Assembly: GCF_047303325.1 (NCBI RefSeq)
Contig: NZ_JBKBEX010000026.1
Span: 1 to 64,000 of the forward strand
DNA length: 64,000 bases
From: Polaromonas sp047303325
Lineage (GTDB): Bacteria; Pseudomonadota; Gammaproteobacteria; Burkholderiales; Burkholderiaceae_C
Reading direction: 5' to 3'
Position numbers and translations under genes: made by a program. The notes beneath the pieces are model-generated. The model saw only the letters and a list, made by a program, of their open reading frames with translations. It was not told the origin of the DNA and did no database searches. Shown piece by piece: positions 1 through 7,875 of the stretch; the stretch's first letter is position 1; every line of letters begins with the position of its first letter.

Positions 1-2
1 CC

Positions 3-1217
3 GCCGCCCCCGGCCCGCTCGCCGGTCTCAAAGTATTGGAACTGGGCCAGCTGATCGCCGGGCCCTTCGCCGCCAAGACGCTGGCGGACTTCGGCGCAGA
101 CATCATCAAGATCGAAACCCCTGGCGCGGGCGACCCGCTGCGCAAATGGCGTTTGCTCAAGGACGGCACCTCGGTCTGGTGGCAGGTGCAGTCGCGCAAC
201 AAGCGCTCGGTGGCGCTGGACCTCAAAAGCCCCGAGGCGCAGGACATCGTGCACCGGCTGGCGCTTGACGCCGACGTGCTGATCGAAAACTTCCGCCCCG
301 GCGCCATGGAGGGCTGGGGCCTGGGGCCTGACGCGCTGCTGGCACTGAACCCGCGCCTCATCATGCTGCGCATCAGCGGCTACGGCCAGACCGGCCCCTA
401 CCGCGACAAACCGGGCTTCGGCGTAGTGGCCGAGGCCATGAGCGGCCTGCGCCACCTAACGGCCGAGCCGGGCCGCGTGCCGGTGCGTGTAGGCGTGAGC
501 ATAGGCGACACGCTGGCCGCGCTGCACGGCGTGATCGGCATCCTGCTGGCCATGCAGGAACGCCAGCGCTCCGGCAAGGGCCAGGTGATCGACGTCGCAC
601 TGTATGAAGCGGTTTTCAATTGCATGGAAAGCCTGCTGCCCGAGTACAGCGCTTTCGGCGCGGTGCGCGGCGCGGCCGGCAGCGCCCTGCCCGGTATCGC
701 GCCCAGCAATGCCTACCTGTGCAAGGATGGCGGCTACGCGCTGGTGGCGGGCAACGGCGACAGCATTTTCAAGCGCTTGATGGCCACCATAGGCCGGGGT
801 GATCTGGGCAACGACCCGGCGCTGGCCGACAACGCCGGCCGCGTGGCCCGCGTGGAGGAAATCGACGCGGCCATAGGCCAATGGACCGCCGGCCTCACGG
901 TGGACGAGGTGCTGGCGGCGCTCGACAAGGTCTCCGTGCCGGCGGGCCGCATCTACACCGTGGCCGACATCGCCGCCGACCCGCACTACCGGGCGCGCGG
1001 CATGCTCGACGAGGTGCGCATGGACGACGGCAGCCTGCTGGCCGTGCCCGGCATCGTGCCCAAGCTTTCGCGCACGCCGGGCGGCCACCGCCGCAATGCA
1101 CCGCAGGTGGGGCAGGACACCGACTCGGTGCTGCGGGAGATGGGCCTTTCAGCCGCGCAGATCCAGGCGCTCAAGGACAAAGGCATCGTGGCCGGAAAGG
1201 ACGCGGACGCATCATGA
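3..1217 (+). CDS. Class III (family III) acyl-CoA transferase, 5' end cut by window
   Basis: CaiB/BaiF-type CoA-transferase, which moves CoA between carboxylic acids. The reading frame is open from base 3 and already reads through the family opening (GPLAGLKVLELGQLIAGPFA), so the start codon lies just off the left edge; a TTG inside at base 36 is not a credible start. About 400 residues are visible, the normal family length. The family hallmarks DFGADIIKIE, NKRSVALDLK and the region around GYGQTGPY follow in order; the catalytic Asp of this family should fall near VIDVALYEA. The stop codon overlaps the ATG of the next gene (ATGA), so the two are translationally coupled. Together with the lyase that follows, the enzyme probably activates a branched dicarboxylic or hydroxy acid to its CoA ester; the substrate is inference. 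Confidence 0.9.
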   Translation, partial: AAPGPLAGLKVLELGQLIAGPFAAKTLADFGADIIKIETPGAGDPLRKWRLLKDGTSVWWQVQSRNKRSVALDLKSPEAQDIVHRLALDADVLIENFRPGAMEGWGLGPDALLALNPRLIMLRISGYGQTGPYRDKPGFGVVAEAMSGLRHLTAEPGRVPVRVGVSIGDTLAALHGVIGILLAMQERQRSGKGQVIDVALYEAVFNCMESLLPEYSAFGAVRGAAGSALPGIAPSNAYLCKDGGYALVAGNGDSIFKRLMATIGRGDLGNDPALADNAGRVARVEEIDAAIGQWTAGLTVDEVLAALDKVSVPAGRIYTVADIAADPHYRARGMLDEVRMDDGSLLAVPGIVPKLSRTPGGHRRNAPQVGQDTDSVLREMGLSAAQIQALKDKGIVAGKDADAS

Positions 1218-2164
1218 AAAAACGAATCCACTTTAACGAGGTCGCCACGCGTGACGGCTTCCAGATCGAGCCCGAATTTGTCCCGACCGACGCCAAAATC
1301 GCACTGGTCGATGCGCTCAGCGACTGCGGCTACGCCAAGATCGAGGTGACCTCCTTCACCTCGCCCAAGGCCATTCCCATGCTGCGCGACGCTGAGGAAG
1401 TGATGGGCCGCATACGCCGCGCACCCGGCGTGGAATACACGGTGCTGGTGCCCAACCTGCGCGGTGCCGAACGCGCGCTGGAGTCGCGCGCCGATGAGCT
1501 CAACCTCGTGATGTCGGTTTCAGAAACCCACAACCTGGCCAACCTGCGCATGCCGCGCGAGAAAAGTTTTGCCGCGCTGTCCGACGTGATTCGCCATGTG
1601 GACGGTCGCACGGCCATCAATGTGTCCCTGTCCTGCTGCTTCGGCTGCCCGATGGAGGGCGACGTGGCCGAGGAAGAAGTGCTGCGCTGGGCCGATCGCT
1701 TTGCGGCCTTTGGCGCAGACCGCATGCGCGGCCTCACGATTTGCGACACCACGGGCATGGCGCACCCGGCCCAGGTCGCTCGCATGGTGCAAGTGCTGCA
1801 GCAGCGCTTTCCCGGCCTGCAACTGACCCTGCACTTTCACAACACGCGCGGCATGGGCCTGGCCAATGTGCTGGCCGCGGTGCAGGGCGGCATCACGCGC
1901 TTTGACGGATCGCTGGGCGGCCTGGGCGGCTGCCCCTATGCGCCCGGCGCCAGCGGCAACCTCAGCAGCGAGGACGCCATCCACATGCTGGACGCCATGG
2001 GCTATGACACCGGCATCAACATCCCCAGGCTGCTGGAGGTGGCCAGGCAGATGCCGGCCATCGTCGGCCATGAGGTGCCCGGCCAGGTCGCCAAGGCCGG
2101 CCGCATTACCGACCTGCATGCGCCGCCGCCTTATGTGGCAGCACTGCGGGAGGCGTCCAGATGA
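1214..2164 (+). CDS. Hydroxymethylglutaryl-CoA lyase family protein
   Basis: Protein of 316 residues, a TIM-barrel metal-dependent lyase that cleaves 3-hydroxy-3-methylglutaryl-CoA or a related hydroxyacyl-CoA (for example citramalyl-CoA) to acetyl-CoA plus a keto product. Visible motifs are RDGFQIE near the N-terminus (substrate and metal binding), HFHNTRGMGLAN (metal-binding His pair) and GLGGCPYAPGASGN, which contains the active-site Cys signature of HMG-CoA lyases. The start is the ATG overlapping the upstream stop; a longer open frame on this strand is only read-through. The downstream VOC gene also starts within the stop (ATGA). The coupling to a CoA-transferase argues for an activate-then-cleave pathway. 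The true substrate cannot be told from sequence. Confidence 0.9.
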   Translation: MKKRIHFNEVATRDGFQIEPEFVPTDAKIALVDALSDCGYAKIEVTSFTSPKAIPMLRDAEEVMGRIRRAPGVEYTVLVPNLRGAERALESRADELNLVMSVSETHNLANLRMPREKSFAALSDVIRHVDGRTAINVSLSCCFGCPMEGDVAEEEVLRWADRFAAFGADRMRGLTICDTTGMAHPAQVARMVQVLQQRFPGLQLTLHFHNTRGMGLANVLAAVQGGITRFDGSLGGLGGCPYAPGASGNLSSEDAIHMLDAMGYDTGINIPRLLEVARQMPAIVGHEVPGQVAKAGRITDLHAPPPYVAALREASR

Positions 2165-2553
2165 TCGGCCACCTTGACCACCTGGTACTGACCACGAATG
2201 ACGAGAAAGCCTGCGTGGACTTTTACACCTGCGTGCTGGGCATGGCACTGGAAACCTTTACCGGTGGCACCCCGCCCGTGGAGCGCAAGGCTTTCAAATT
2301 CGGCCAGCAGAAGATCAACCTGCACGTCAAAGGACATGAGTTCGAGCCCAAGGCCCATTTACCGGTGCCGGGCGCGCTGGACCTGTGCTTTCTGGCCAGT
2401 GTTCCCCTTGCCGAGGTGATGGCCCGCCTTGAGCGCGAGCGCTGGCCCGTGATCGAAGGCCCCGTGCTGCGCACGGGTGCCACTCAAAAAATCCGTTCGG
2501 TCTATGTGCGCGACCCGGACCTGAACCTTATCGAAATTTCCGAACCCGCCTGA
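2161..2553 (+). CDS. VOC (glyoxalase/bleomycin resistance) superfamily protein
   Basis: Protein of 130 residues with the paired beta-alpha-beta-beta-beta modules of vicinal oxygen chelate proteins. It opens GHLDHLVLTTND, giving the first metal-ligand His, and ends with YVRDPDLNLIEISEP, giving the C-terminal Glu ligand. Members are glyoxalases, dioxygenases, epimerases or resistance proteins. The ATG overlaps the preceding stop by four bases, so it belongs to the same operon as the CoA-transferase and lyase. An epimerase or isomerase role on the CoA-ester substrate would fit, but this is only context inference. Confidence 0.85.
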   Translation: MIGHLDHLVLTTNDEKACVDFYTCVLGMALETFTGGTPPVERKAFKFGQQKINLHVKGHEFEPKAHLPVPGALDLCFLASVPLAEVMARLERERWPVIEGPVLRTGATQKIRSVYVRDPDLNLIEISEPA

Positions 2554-2592
2554 CAAGGCCATCCTAAAACTACTACGACTGGAGACAAAACC

Positions 2593-3567
2593 ATGGCTTT
2601 CATTTCCCGCAGAACACTGCTGACCGTTGCCGGGCTCAGCAGCGCCGCCTGGCTGAATCCGGTGCGCGCGCAGTTCGCCGGCAAGCCCATCACGCTGGTG
2701 GTGCCCACGGCGGCCGGCGGCACCACCGACATCGCGGCGCGCATGCTGGCCGAGCCGCTGGGCAAGATTTTGCAGACCTCGGTGGTCGTGGACAACCGGG
2801 GCGGCGGCAACGGCAACATCGCCGGCCAGCTGGTGGCGCGCGGCCCGGCCGACGGCAGCAACCTGCTGGTGCAGTACTCGGGCTACCAGTGCATTACGCC
2901 GCTGATCCAGCCGGTGCCGGGCTTTGACCCCGCGACCAACCTCAAGCCCCTGGGCCATTTGATCGATGCGCCGCAGCTGCTGGTGGTGCGCGGCAATTTC
3001 CCGGCCGACAACTTCGCGGACTTCCTCACGTACGTCAAAGCCAATCCGGGCAAGGTCAACTACGCCTCCAGCGGCAACGGCTCGCTGCAGCACGTGACCA
3101 CCGAGCTGCTCAAGGACCTGACCAAAACCTTCATGGTGCACATCCCCTACCGCGGCACCGGTCCGGCGCTGACCGACCTGCTGGCCGGCACGGTGGACTT
3201 CACCATCACCACGCCGCCACCGCTGCTGCCGCACATACGCGCGGGCAAACTCAAGGCGCTGATGGTGACCGGCCGCAGCCGCCTGGCCGCCGTGCCCAAT
3301 GTGCCGACCGCCACCGAGGCCGGCGTGCCGCTGGTGGCCTCGTCGTGGTTCGCGGTCTATGGGCCCACGGGCTTGCCTGCCGACCTGCAAAGCCGGCTCT
3401 CGCTGGCGATCAGGCAGGTGGTGGAGTCGGAGAACTTCAAAAAACGCGCCGAAGAGCAAGGGGCCAAGGCTGTGGTCATGAGTGGTGCCGAGCTGGGCGC
3501 GCTGGGCGACAGCGAACGGAAGATGTGGGGGCGGATTGTGAAGCTTGCCAACATCAAAGCGGATTGA
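2593..3567 (+). CDS. Bug/TctC family tripartite tricarboxylate receptor
   Basis: Periplasmic solute-binding protein of 324 residues. The N-terminus has a signal peptide with Ser-Arg-Arg ahead of a hydrophobic stretch and cleavage near VRAQF. The Bug fold follows: KPITLVVPTAAGGTTD, VVDNRGGGNGNIAGQLVA, YASSGNGSLQH, and IPYRGTGPALTDLLAGTVDF. A ribosome site (GGAG) precedes the ATG. No TctA/TctB membrane genes are nearby, so it is one of the many orphan Bug receptors typical of Burkholderiales. As the fourth gene of the operon it probably captures the carboxylate that the CoA-transferase activates. Confidence 0.92.
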   Translation: MAFISRRTLLTVAGLSSAAWLNPVRAQFAGKPITLVVPTAAGGTTDIAARMLAEPLGKILQTSVVVDNRGGGNGNIAGQLVARGPADGSNLLVQYSGYQCITPLIQPVPGFDPATNLKPLGHLIDAPQLLVVRGNFPADNFADFLTYVKANPGKVNYASSGNGSLQHVTTELLKDLTKTFMVHIPYRGTGPALTDLLAGTVDFTITTPPPLLPHIRAGKLKALMVTGRSRLAAVPNVPTATEAGVPLVASSWFAVYGPTGLPADLQSRLSLAIRQVVESENFKKRAEEQGAKAVVMSGAELGALGDSERKMWGRIVKLANIKAD

Positions 3568-3644
3568 GGTTGGCGGCCGGGTCTTGCTCCGGCGGGCGTG
3601 CCTCTCTGCTCTCTTATCTCCTCGGTTCTCTTGCTAAGTTCTGC

Positions 3645-4205
3645 TGGCCGGGGGTTGCCCGGCGGCAACTCACTTTTCTTTTGCTTCGCCAAAAGAAAAG
3701 TAAGCAAAAGAAAAGGCGACCCTGGTGTCTGCGTCCCCTTCGCTGCGCTACGGGGCAACCTGCGGTGCTCGGTTCAGGCGGGGTCTCGCTAAACTCGCTA
3801 CGCTGCGCTTCGCTCAGACAACGCGATCCCTTATCCGCCTGAACCTCCGCTCCTCGGCGCATACACAAGGGGTGGGGGCCGGAATACCAAATACTTGAAG
3901 AAACAAGGACACGCCATGGCGTGTCCTTGTTTGTATTTGTCTTCTTGGTATTTCGGTATTTGGTTCCCGATTGCCCCGTCCTGGCTGGGCCGAGGAGCGC
4001 AGACGTAGGCGGATCAGGGATCGCGCTTGTCTGAGCCGAAGGCGAGTTTGCGCGAGACCCCGCCGTAGTCGAGCACCGCAGGTTGCCCGTAGCGAAGCGG
4101 AGGGACCCAGACTGCGGGTCGCCTTTCTTTTGGGTACTTTTCTTTGGCGAAGCAAAGAAAAGTGCCTCGCCCGCCGGGGCGAGACCCGGCCAGCTGAACC
4201 AAGAA
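3645..4205. repeat. Large imperfect inverted repeat (extragenic element) filling the gap between genes
   Basis: This 655-bp stretch without a gene is mostly one long imperfect inverted repeat. The left arm (about 3650-3865) and the right arm (about 3985-4200) match in reverse complement over several blocks: CTTTTCTTTTGCTTCGCCAA, GGCGACCC, GGGCAACCTGCGGTGCTCG, GCGGGGTCTCGC, CTCAGACAA, GCGATCCCT and CGCTCCTCGGC. The centre holds a perfect 32-bp palindrome at 3901-3932. Short open frames inside it are low-complexity or antisense images of one another and are not credible genes. It resembles the dispersed intergenic repeats of Comamonadaceae chromosomes; its mobility and function are unknown. Confidence 0.8.
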
Positions 4206-4222
4206 GAGGAAGGAGGAGGAGA

Positions 4223-4477
4223 TCAGCTCAAATCAGCAATCAGATCAATGTACTGCTGCATGGCATCTTCCTGCGAAGTGCCCTTGAGACTATTCCAGGC
4301 GTCCCACTTGGCGCGCGCGACCATGTCGCCGAAGCCGGGCTTCTTGTCGTTGTTGTCGCCGCTGCTGCCTTGCTTGTAGAGCGCGTAAATCTTCAACAGC
4401 GTGGCGTTGTCAGGACGCTCGCTGAGGTTTTTCGAATCGGCAATGGCTTTGTCGAAGGCGGCTTTCAGGTCTGACAT
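4223..4477 (-). CDS. Acyl-CoA-binding protein (ACBP)
   Basis: Small cytoplasmic protein of 84 residues with the complete ACBP four-helix domain. It has LKIYALYKQGSSGDNN (acyl-CoA-binding Tyr/Lys region), KPGFGDMVARAKWDAWNSLKG and a terminal YIDLIADL. It binds long-chain acyl-CoA esters and buffers or delivers them. A GGAG-like ribosome site is seen upstream of the ATG. It is transcribed away from the wax ester synthase gene, with which it shares a 143-bp promoter region, so a supply role for neutral lipid synthesis is plausible. Identity is secure; the pathway link is inference. Confidence 0.95.
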   Translation of the reverse strand: MSDLKAAFDKAIADSKNLSERPDNATLLKIYALYKQGSSGDNNDKKPGFGDMVARAKWDAWNSLKGTSQEDAMQQYIDLIADLS

Positions 4478-4620
4478 GAGGGAATCTCCGTTTTTAGAAG
4501 TGGGTCACCAATGAGGTGCTTGGGGTAACTGCCCGGTATCTTAGCGAGGCCGTTCCTTGCAAAATAGGGAAGTTACCCCATCCGGGGTGGATTCGCAGCA
4601 GTTTTGCATCGGGAGTGCTC

Positions 4621-6150
4621 ATGGTTACACGCGTTACCGCCCAGGCCGCCGGCCGGAAAGTGGCAAAAAACGTCCAGAAGAACGTCAAGCGGGCCGTCTC
4701 GGGAACCCTGGGCATTTCGGGGGAACGCATGAGCAAGGTCGACACGGCCTGGCTGCGCATGGACAACGATGCCAACCTCATGATGATCGTGGGCGTGTGG
4801 CAGCTGGCGCCCGGCGTCAAGCACGCGGCGGTCTGCGAACGCATTGAAAACAGCCTGCTCAAATACGACCGCTTCAAGCAGCGCGTGATGGAAGACGCGG
4901 CCGGCGCCACCTGGGTGATGGACCGCAATTTCGACCTGGCCAATCATGTGGTGGCGGAGAAGCTGCCGAAATCGGCCAACCAGGAGCAGGCCCTGCAGGA
5001 CCGTGTGGCCGAGCTGGCCACCCAGCGCCTGGACCCGAAACGCCCGCTGTGGCAGATCCACCTGGTCGAGGACTACACCGGGCCCGACGGCGTCAAGGGC
5101 AGCGCCATGATCGTGCGCATCCACCACTGCATCGCCGACGGCATCGCGCTGATTTCGGTGACCATGTCGCTGGTCGACGGCGGCGCGCCGCCGCCCGAGC
5201 GGCGCAAGAAAGCCGCCGCCGCGGGCCCGGAAGACTGGATTACCGACACCCTGCTCAAGCCCTTTACCGACATCACGGTCAAGGCGTTGGGCGCCGTGGG
5301 CGAGGGCGCGGCGCGCTCGCTGGGCATGCTGGGCGATCCGAAAAAAGGCATGGAGCAGGGCGTGAGCGGCTCCTTCGACATGGCCAAGGTGCTGTTCCAG
5401 TTGCTGTCCGACTCGGCCGCGCTGGCCCTGATGCCCGACGACTCCAAGACCCGGCTCAAGGGCAAGCCCGGCGGCGCGAAAAAAGTGGCCTGGTGCCAGC
5501 CGATTCCGCTGGACGAGGTCAAGGCCGTGGGCAAGGCGCTCAACTGTTCGATCAACGACGTGCTGCTGAGCTGCGTGGCCGGCGCCCTGGGCGAGTACCT
5601 GAAAACCTTCGGCGACGACGTGGCGGGCCAGGAAATCCGCGCCATGGTGCCTGTAAATTTGCGGCCGCTGGACCAGGCGCACAAGCTGGGCAACCGCTTC
5701 GGCCTGGTGCCGCTGGTGCTGCCCATAGGCATAGACAACCCGATCGAGCGCGTCTACGAGGTGCGCCGCCGCATGGCCGCGCTCAAGGGCAGCTACCAGC
5801 CGCTGCTGGCCTTCAGCCTGCTGGCGGTGGCGGGCCTGCTCATCAAGCCGGCGCAGGACATGATGCTTAACCTGTTCGCCAAAAAGACCACGGCGGTCAT
5901 GACCAATGTGCCGGGCCCGCGCGAAAAGCTCAAGTTCTGCGGCTCCACGCTGGAGCAAAGCATGTTCTGGGTGCCGCAGTCGGGCGACATGGGCCTGGGT
6001 GTGTCCATCCTGAGCTACGGCGGCGGCGTGCAGTTCGGCGTGATCACCGACAGCACGCTGTGCCCGGAGCCTCAGCGCATCATCGACGAGTTCGTGCCGG
6101 AGTTCGCCAAACTGTCGATAGTGACCTTGATGCTTCCCTGGGGAGAGTGA
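4621..6150 (+). CDS. Wax ester synthase / acyl-CoA:diacylglycerol acyltransferase (WS/DGAT)
   Basis: Bifunctional acyltransferase of 509 residues that esterifies long-chain alcohols or diacylglycerol with acyl-CoA to make storage lipid. The catalytic HHxxxDG motif is present as HHCIADG at residues 168-174. Later family landmarks include NDVLLSCVAGALGEYL, AMVPVNLRP, NRFGLVPLVLP and the C-terminal MTNVPGPREKLKFCGS. The ATG at 4621 is chosen because the frame upstream has no family similarity. The length is at the upper end for bacterial WS/DGATs, owing to a basic N-terminal extension of about 30 residues. It is divergent from the acyl-CoA-binding protein gene. Confidence 0.93.
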   Translation: MVTRVTAQAAGRKVAKNVQKNVKRAVSGTLGISGERMSKVDTAWLRMDNDANLMMIVGVWQLAPGVKHAAVCERIENSLLKYDRFKQRVMEDAAGATWVMDRNFDLANHVVAEKLPKSANQEQALQDRVAELATQRLDPKRPLWQIHLVEDYTGPDGVKGSAMIVRIHHCIADGIALISVTMSLVDGGAPPPERRKKAAAAGPEDWITDTLLKPFTDITVKALGAVGEGAARSLGMLGDPKKGMEQGVSGSFDMAKVLFQLLSDSAALALMPDDSKTRLKGKPGGAKKVAWCQPIPLDEVKAVGKALNCSINDVLLSCVAGALGEYLKTFGDDVAGQEIRAMVPVNLRPLDQAHKLGNRFGLVPLVLPIGIDNPIERVYEVRRRMAALKGSYQPLLAFSLLAVAGLLIKPAQDMMLNLFAKKTTAVMTNVPGPREKLKFCGSTLEQSMFWVPQSGDMGLGVSILSYGGGVQFGVITDSTLCPEPQRIIDEFVPEFAKLSIVTLMLPWGE

Positions 6151-6172
6151 GCGCCCGGCTCATTCAAGCGGG

Positions 6173-6262
6173 GGCCGCGGTCCGGCTTCGCCGGCCGCAA
6201 GGCGCCTGTCCCCTGCAAGGGGAGAGGAGGCTACACGAAGTGAGCCTCAACAGGGGTGAGCC
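6173..6262. repeat. Intergenic GC-rich repeat, copy 1 of 3
   Basis: The gap between the acyltransferase and coaX contains CCGGCTTCGCCGGCCGC, then CCCCTGCAAGGGGAGAGG, then AGTGAGCC and AGGGGTGAGCC. The same skeleton recurs at 29046-29146 and 43714-43798. Each copy has two short hairpins, so it can form structured RNA. It lies between convergent genes here and may act as a bidirectional terminator. Confidence 0.7.
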
Positions 6263-6265
6263 AGT

Positions 6266-7033
6266 CTAGGCGGCAAAGCGACGCGACGCTATTTCTAGAA
6301 GCCCGTCAAAAATCAGGCTGTCCACGAGCTCGAACTTCACCGACATGCTGGGCGCCATCTTCCAGCCCGCGCCGCCGGTCATGATGCATTCGGGCGTCTC
6401 GCCGCAGTGGCGCGTGATGTTTTCGACCATACGCTGCACGGCCCCGGCAATCGCGAAGGTGCCGCCGCTGGTCAGCGCGTCGCTGGTGTTGGTGGGGAAA
6501 TCGCGCACCTCGCCGGTGGGCACATGCAGGCCGGCCGTGCCGGACTCGAGCGCGCGCAGCATGATGCCGTGGCCCGGCAGGATGATGCCGCCCAGGAATT
6601 TTCCGGAGGCGTCTATGGCCTCGACGGTGACCGCCGTGCCCACCATGACGACCACGCAGGGCTTGCGCACGCCGCGCGCCAGCAGGCGGTGGCGCGCCCC
6701 TATGATGGCGACCCAGCGGTCGGCGCCCAGGCGCGCCGGATGGTCGTAGCCGTTGCTCACACCCGCCTCCTGCGGGCTGGAGACCACCCAACGCGGCGCC
6801 ACGTCCCAGAGCTCCATCTGCTCGGCCACGCGCCGCTTGATGGCGTCGCCGGCGACGATGCAGCCCAGGATACGCGAAGGGATGGGCAGGCCGTTCCACT
6901 CCTCTTCCGCGAGCCTGTCGATGTTCTCCAGGAACACCGCCCCCTGCGCCAGCAGCTTGGCGCCGGCCGCGGGCGCCTCATACTGGGCCCATTTCAGGCG
7001 GGTGTTACCCACGTCAAGCGCTAGGAAGGTCAT
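6266..7033 (-). CDS. coaX: Type III pantothenate kinase
   Basis: Protein of 255 residues that phosphorylates pantothenate, the first step of coenzyme A synthesis. Motifs of the type III (CoaX) family are present: LALDVGNTRLKW (phosphate-binding loop and catalytic Asp), HPARLGADRWVAIIGA (pantothenate pocket) and VVMVGTAVTVEAID. It has the usual length. In many betaproteobacteria coaX follows birA; here the upstream gene on the same strand is a LuxR-type regulator ending 83 bp away, so the context is unusual. Confidence 0.95.
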   Translation of the reverse strand: MTFLALDVGNTRLKWAQYEAPAAGAKLLAQGAVFLENIDRLAEEEWNGLPIPSRILGCIVAGDAIKRRVAEQMELWDVAPRWVVSSPQEAGVSNGYDHPARLGADRWVAIIGARHRLLARGVRKPCVVVMVGTAVTVEAIDASGKFLGGIILPGHGIMLRALESGTAGLHVPTGEVRDFPTNTSDALTSGGTFAIAGAVQRMVENITRHCGETPECIMTGGAGWKMAPSMSVKFELVDSLIFDGLLEIASRRFAA

Positions 7034-7116
7034 TTGGCGGATTATGAACAGGTTTGGCGCCGCGCCCCGGCTACCCGCCTAGGGGTTTCCAGTAGGGTTT
7101 CTTTGGGAATGCAGGG

Positions 7117-7785
7117 TCAAATGAGGCCAAACCAACAGGCGCGCTGGATAGCGGCCAGCTTGTTGTCGACCCTGAGCTTGGTCATGGCATTGGAGAGGTG
7201 GAAGTTCACGGTGCGCTCGCTGCAGGCCAGCAGCTCGCCGCTTTCACGCGCCGTCATGCCCTGGAAAGCCAGGCTCAGGCATTCGAGTTCGCGCGGGCTC
7301 AGCGGGCTGCGCGCTTCGGCCAGCGCGCGCTTGAGCAGCGGCCAGATGTTGAGCGCCGACCAGGCCAGCAGGGCTGCCTCGCTGCGGTCGTGCCACTGGC
7401 GCGGGCTGAACAGGTAGCACTCGAAGGCGCGGCCCACGGTAAGCGGAAAGGCGATGCGCACCACGCTCTGGTAGCCGTGGGCCAGCCAGAGACGGCGCCA
7501 GCGGCCCAGGCTCTCGAAAGCCGATTTGGAGATATCCTGCCAGGCCACCAGGGGCGCGTCGGAGTCGCGCCAGGGAGCGCCGAAGTCGCGGCTTTCGGCC
7601 AGGGCCTCGGCCGCCTCGAGCAGGCGCGGCGGGTGGATGGCCAGCACCAGCCGGTCCTCCTGGCCCGCAAAAGGGTCGGGGCCCAGCACCATCAGGGCCT
7701 CGACCGAAAATTCGCGCAGGGCGCACAGCCAGTCGCTGATGACGCCATCGAGGCTCACGCTGTCAAAGTTGGCAGGTAATAGCAT
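7117..7785 (-). CDS. LuxR-type transcriptional regulator next to the quorum-sensing genes
   Basis: Protein of 222 residues. The C-terminal helix-turn-helix (about residues 160-220) is of the classical LuxR/LuxR-solo kind: LSPRELECL, then MTARESGELLACSERTVNFH with HLSNAMTKLRVDNKLAA, the last part closest to acyl-homoserine-lactone receptors. The N-terminal 150 residues have the size of an autoinducer-binding domain but keep few of its invariant aromatics, so the ligand may not be an acyl-homoserine lactone. No luxI gene is in the window. It is divergent from the sensor kinase gene with only 90 bp between the starts, which implies shared or mutual regulation. Assignment to LuxR is firm; ligand binding is inference. 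Confidence 0.85.
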   Translation of the reverse strand: MLLPANFDSVSLDGVISDWLCALREFSVEALMVLGPDPFAGQEDRLVLAIHPPRLLEAAEALAESRDFGAPWRDSDAPLVAWQDISKSAFESLGRWRRLWLAHGYQSVVRIAFPLTVGRAFECYLFSPRQWHDRSEAALLAWSALNIWPLLKRALAEARSPLSPRELECLSLAFQGMTARESGELLACSERTVNFHLSNAMTKLRVDNKLAAIQRACWFGLI

Positions 7786-7875
7786 TAGCTTGACGGAAAA
7801 AGAACCAGGACAATACAGTCACATGTCAAATGCATCATCAGTCAGGTTCCCTGTTGTGCTGGAGAGATCTTTAAA

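Noticed and set aside
3598..4202. Several 60-170-codon frames on both strands
   Set aside because: They all fall in the inverted repeat; frames on opposite arms mirror one another and contain Lys/Lys-Phe-Phe runs from the A/T-rich cores.
7117..7875. LuxI-type acyl-homoserine lactone synthase partner for the LuxR gene or a lux box in the 90-bp gap
   Set aside because: No LuxI-like frame was found in the window, and the gap shows only a poor, over-long inverted repeat rather than a 20-bp lux box.
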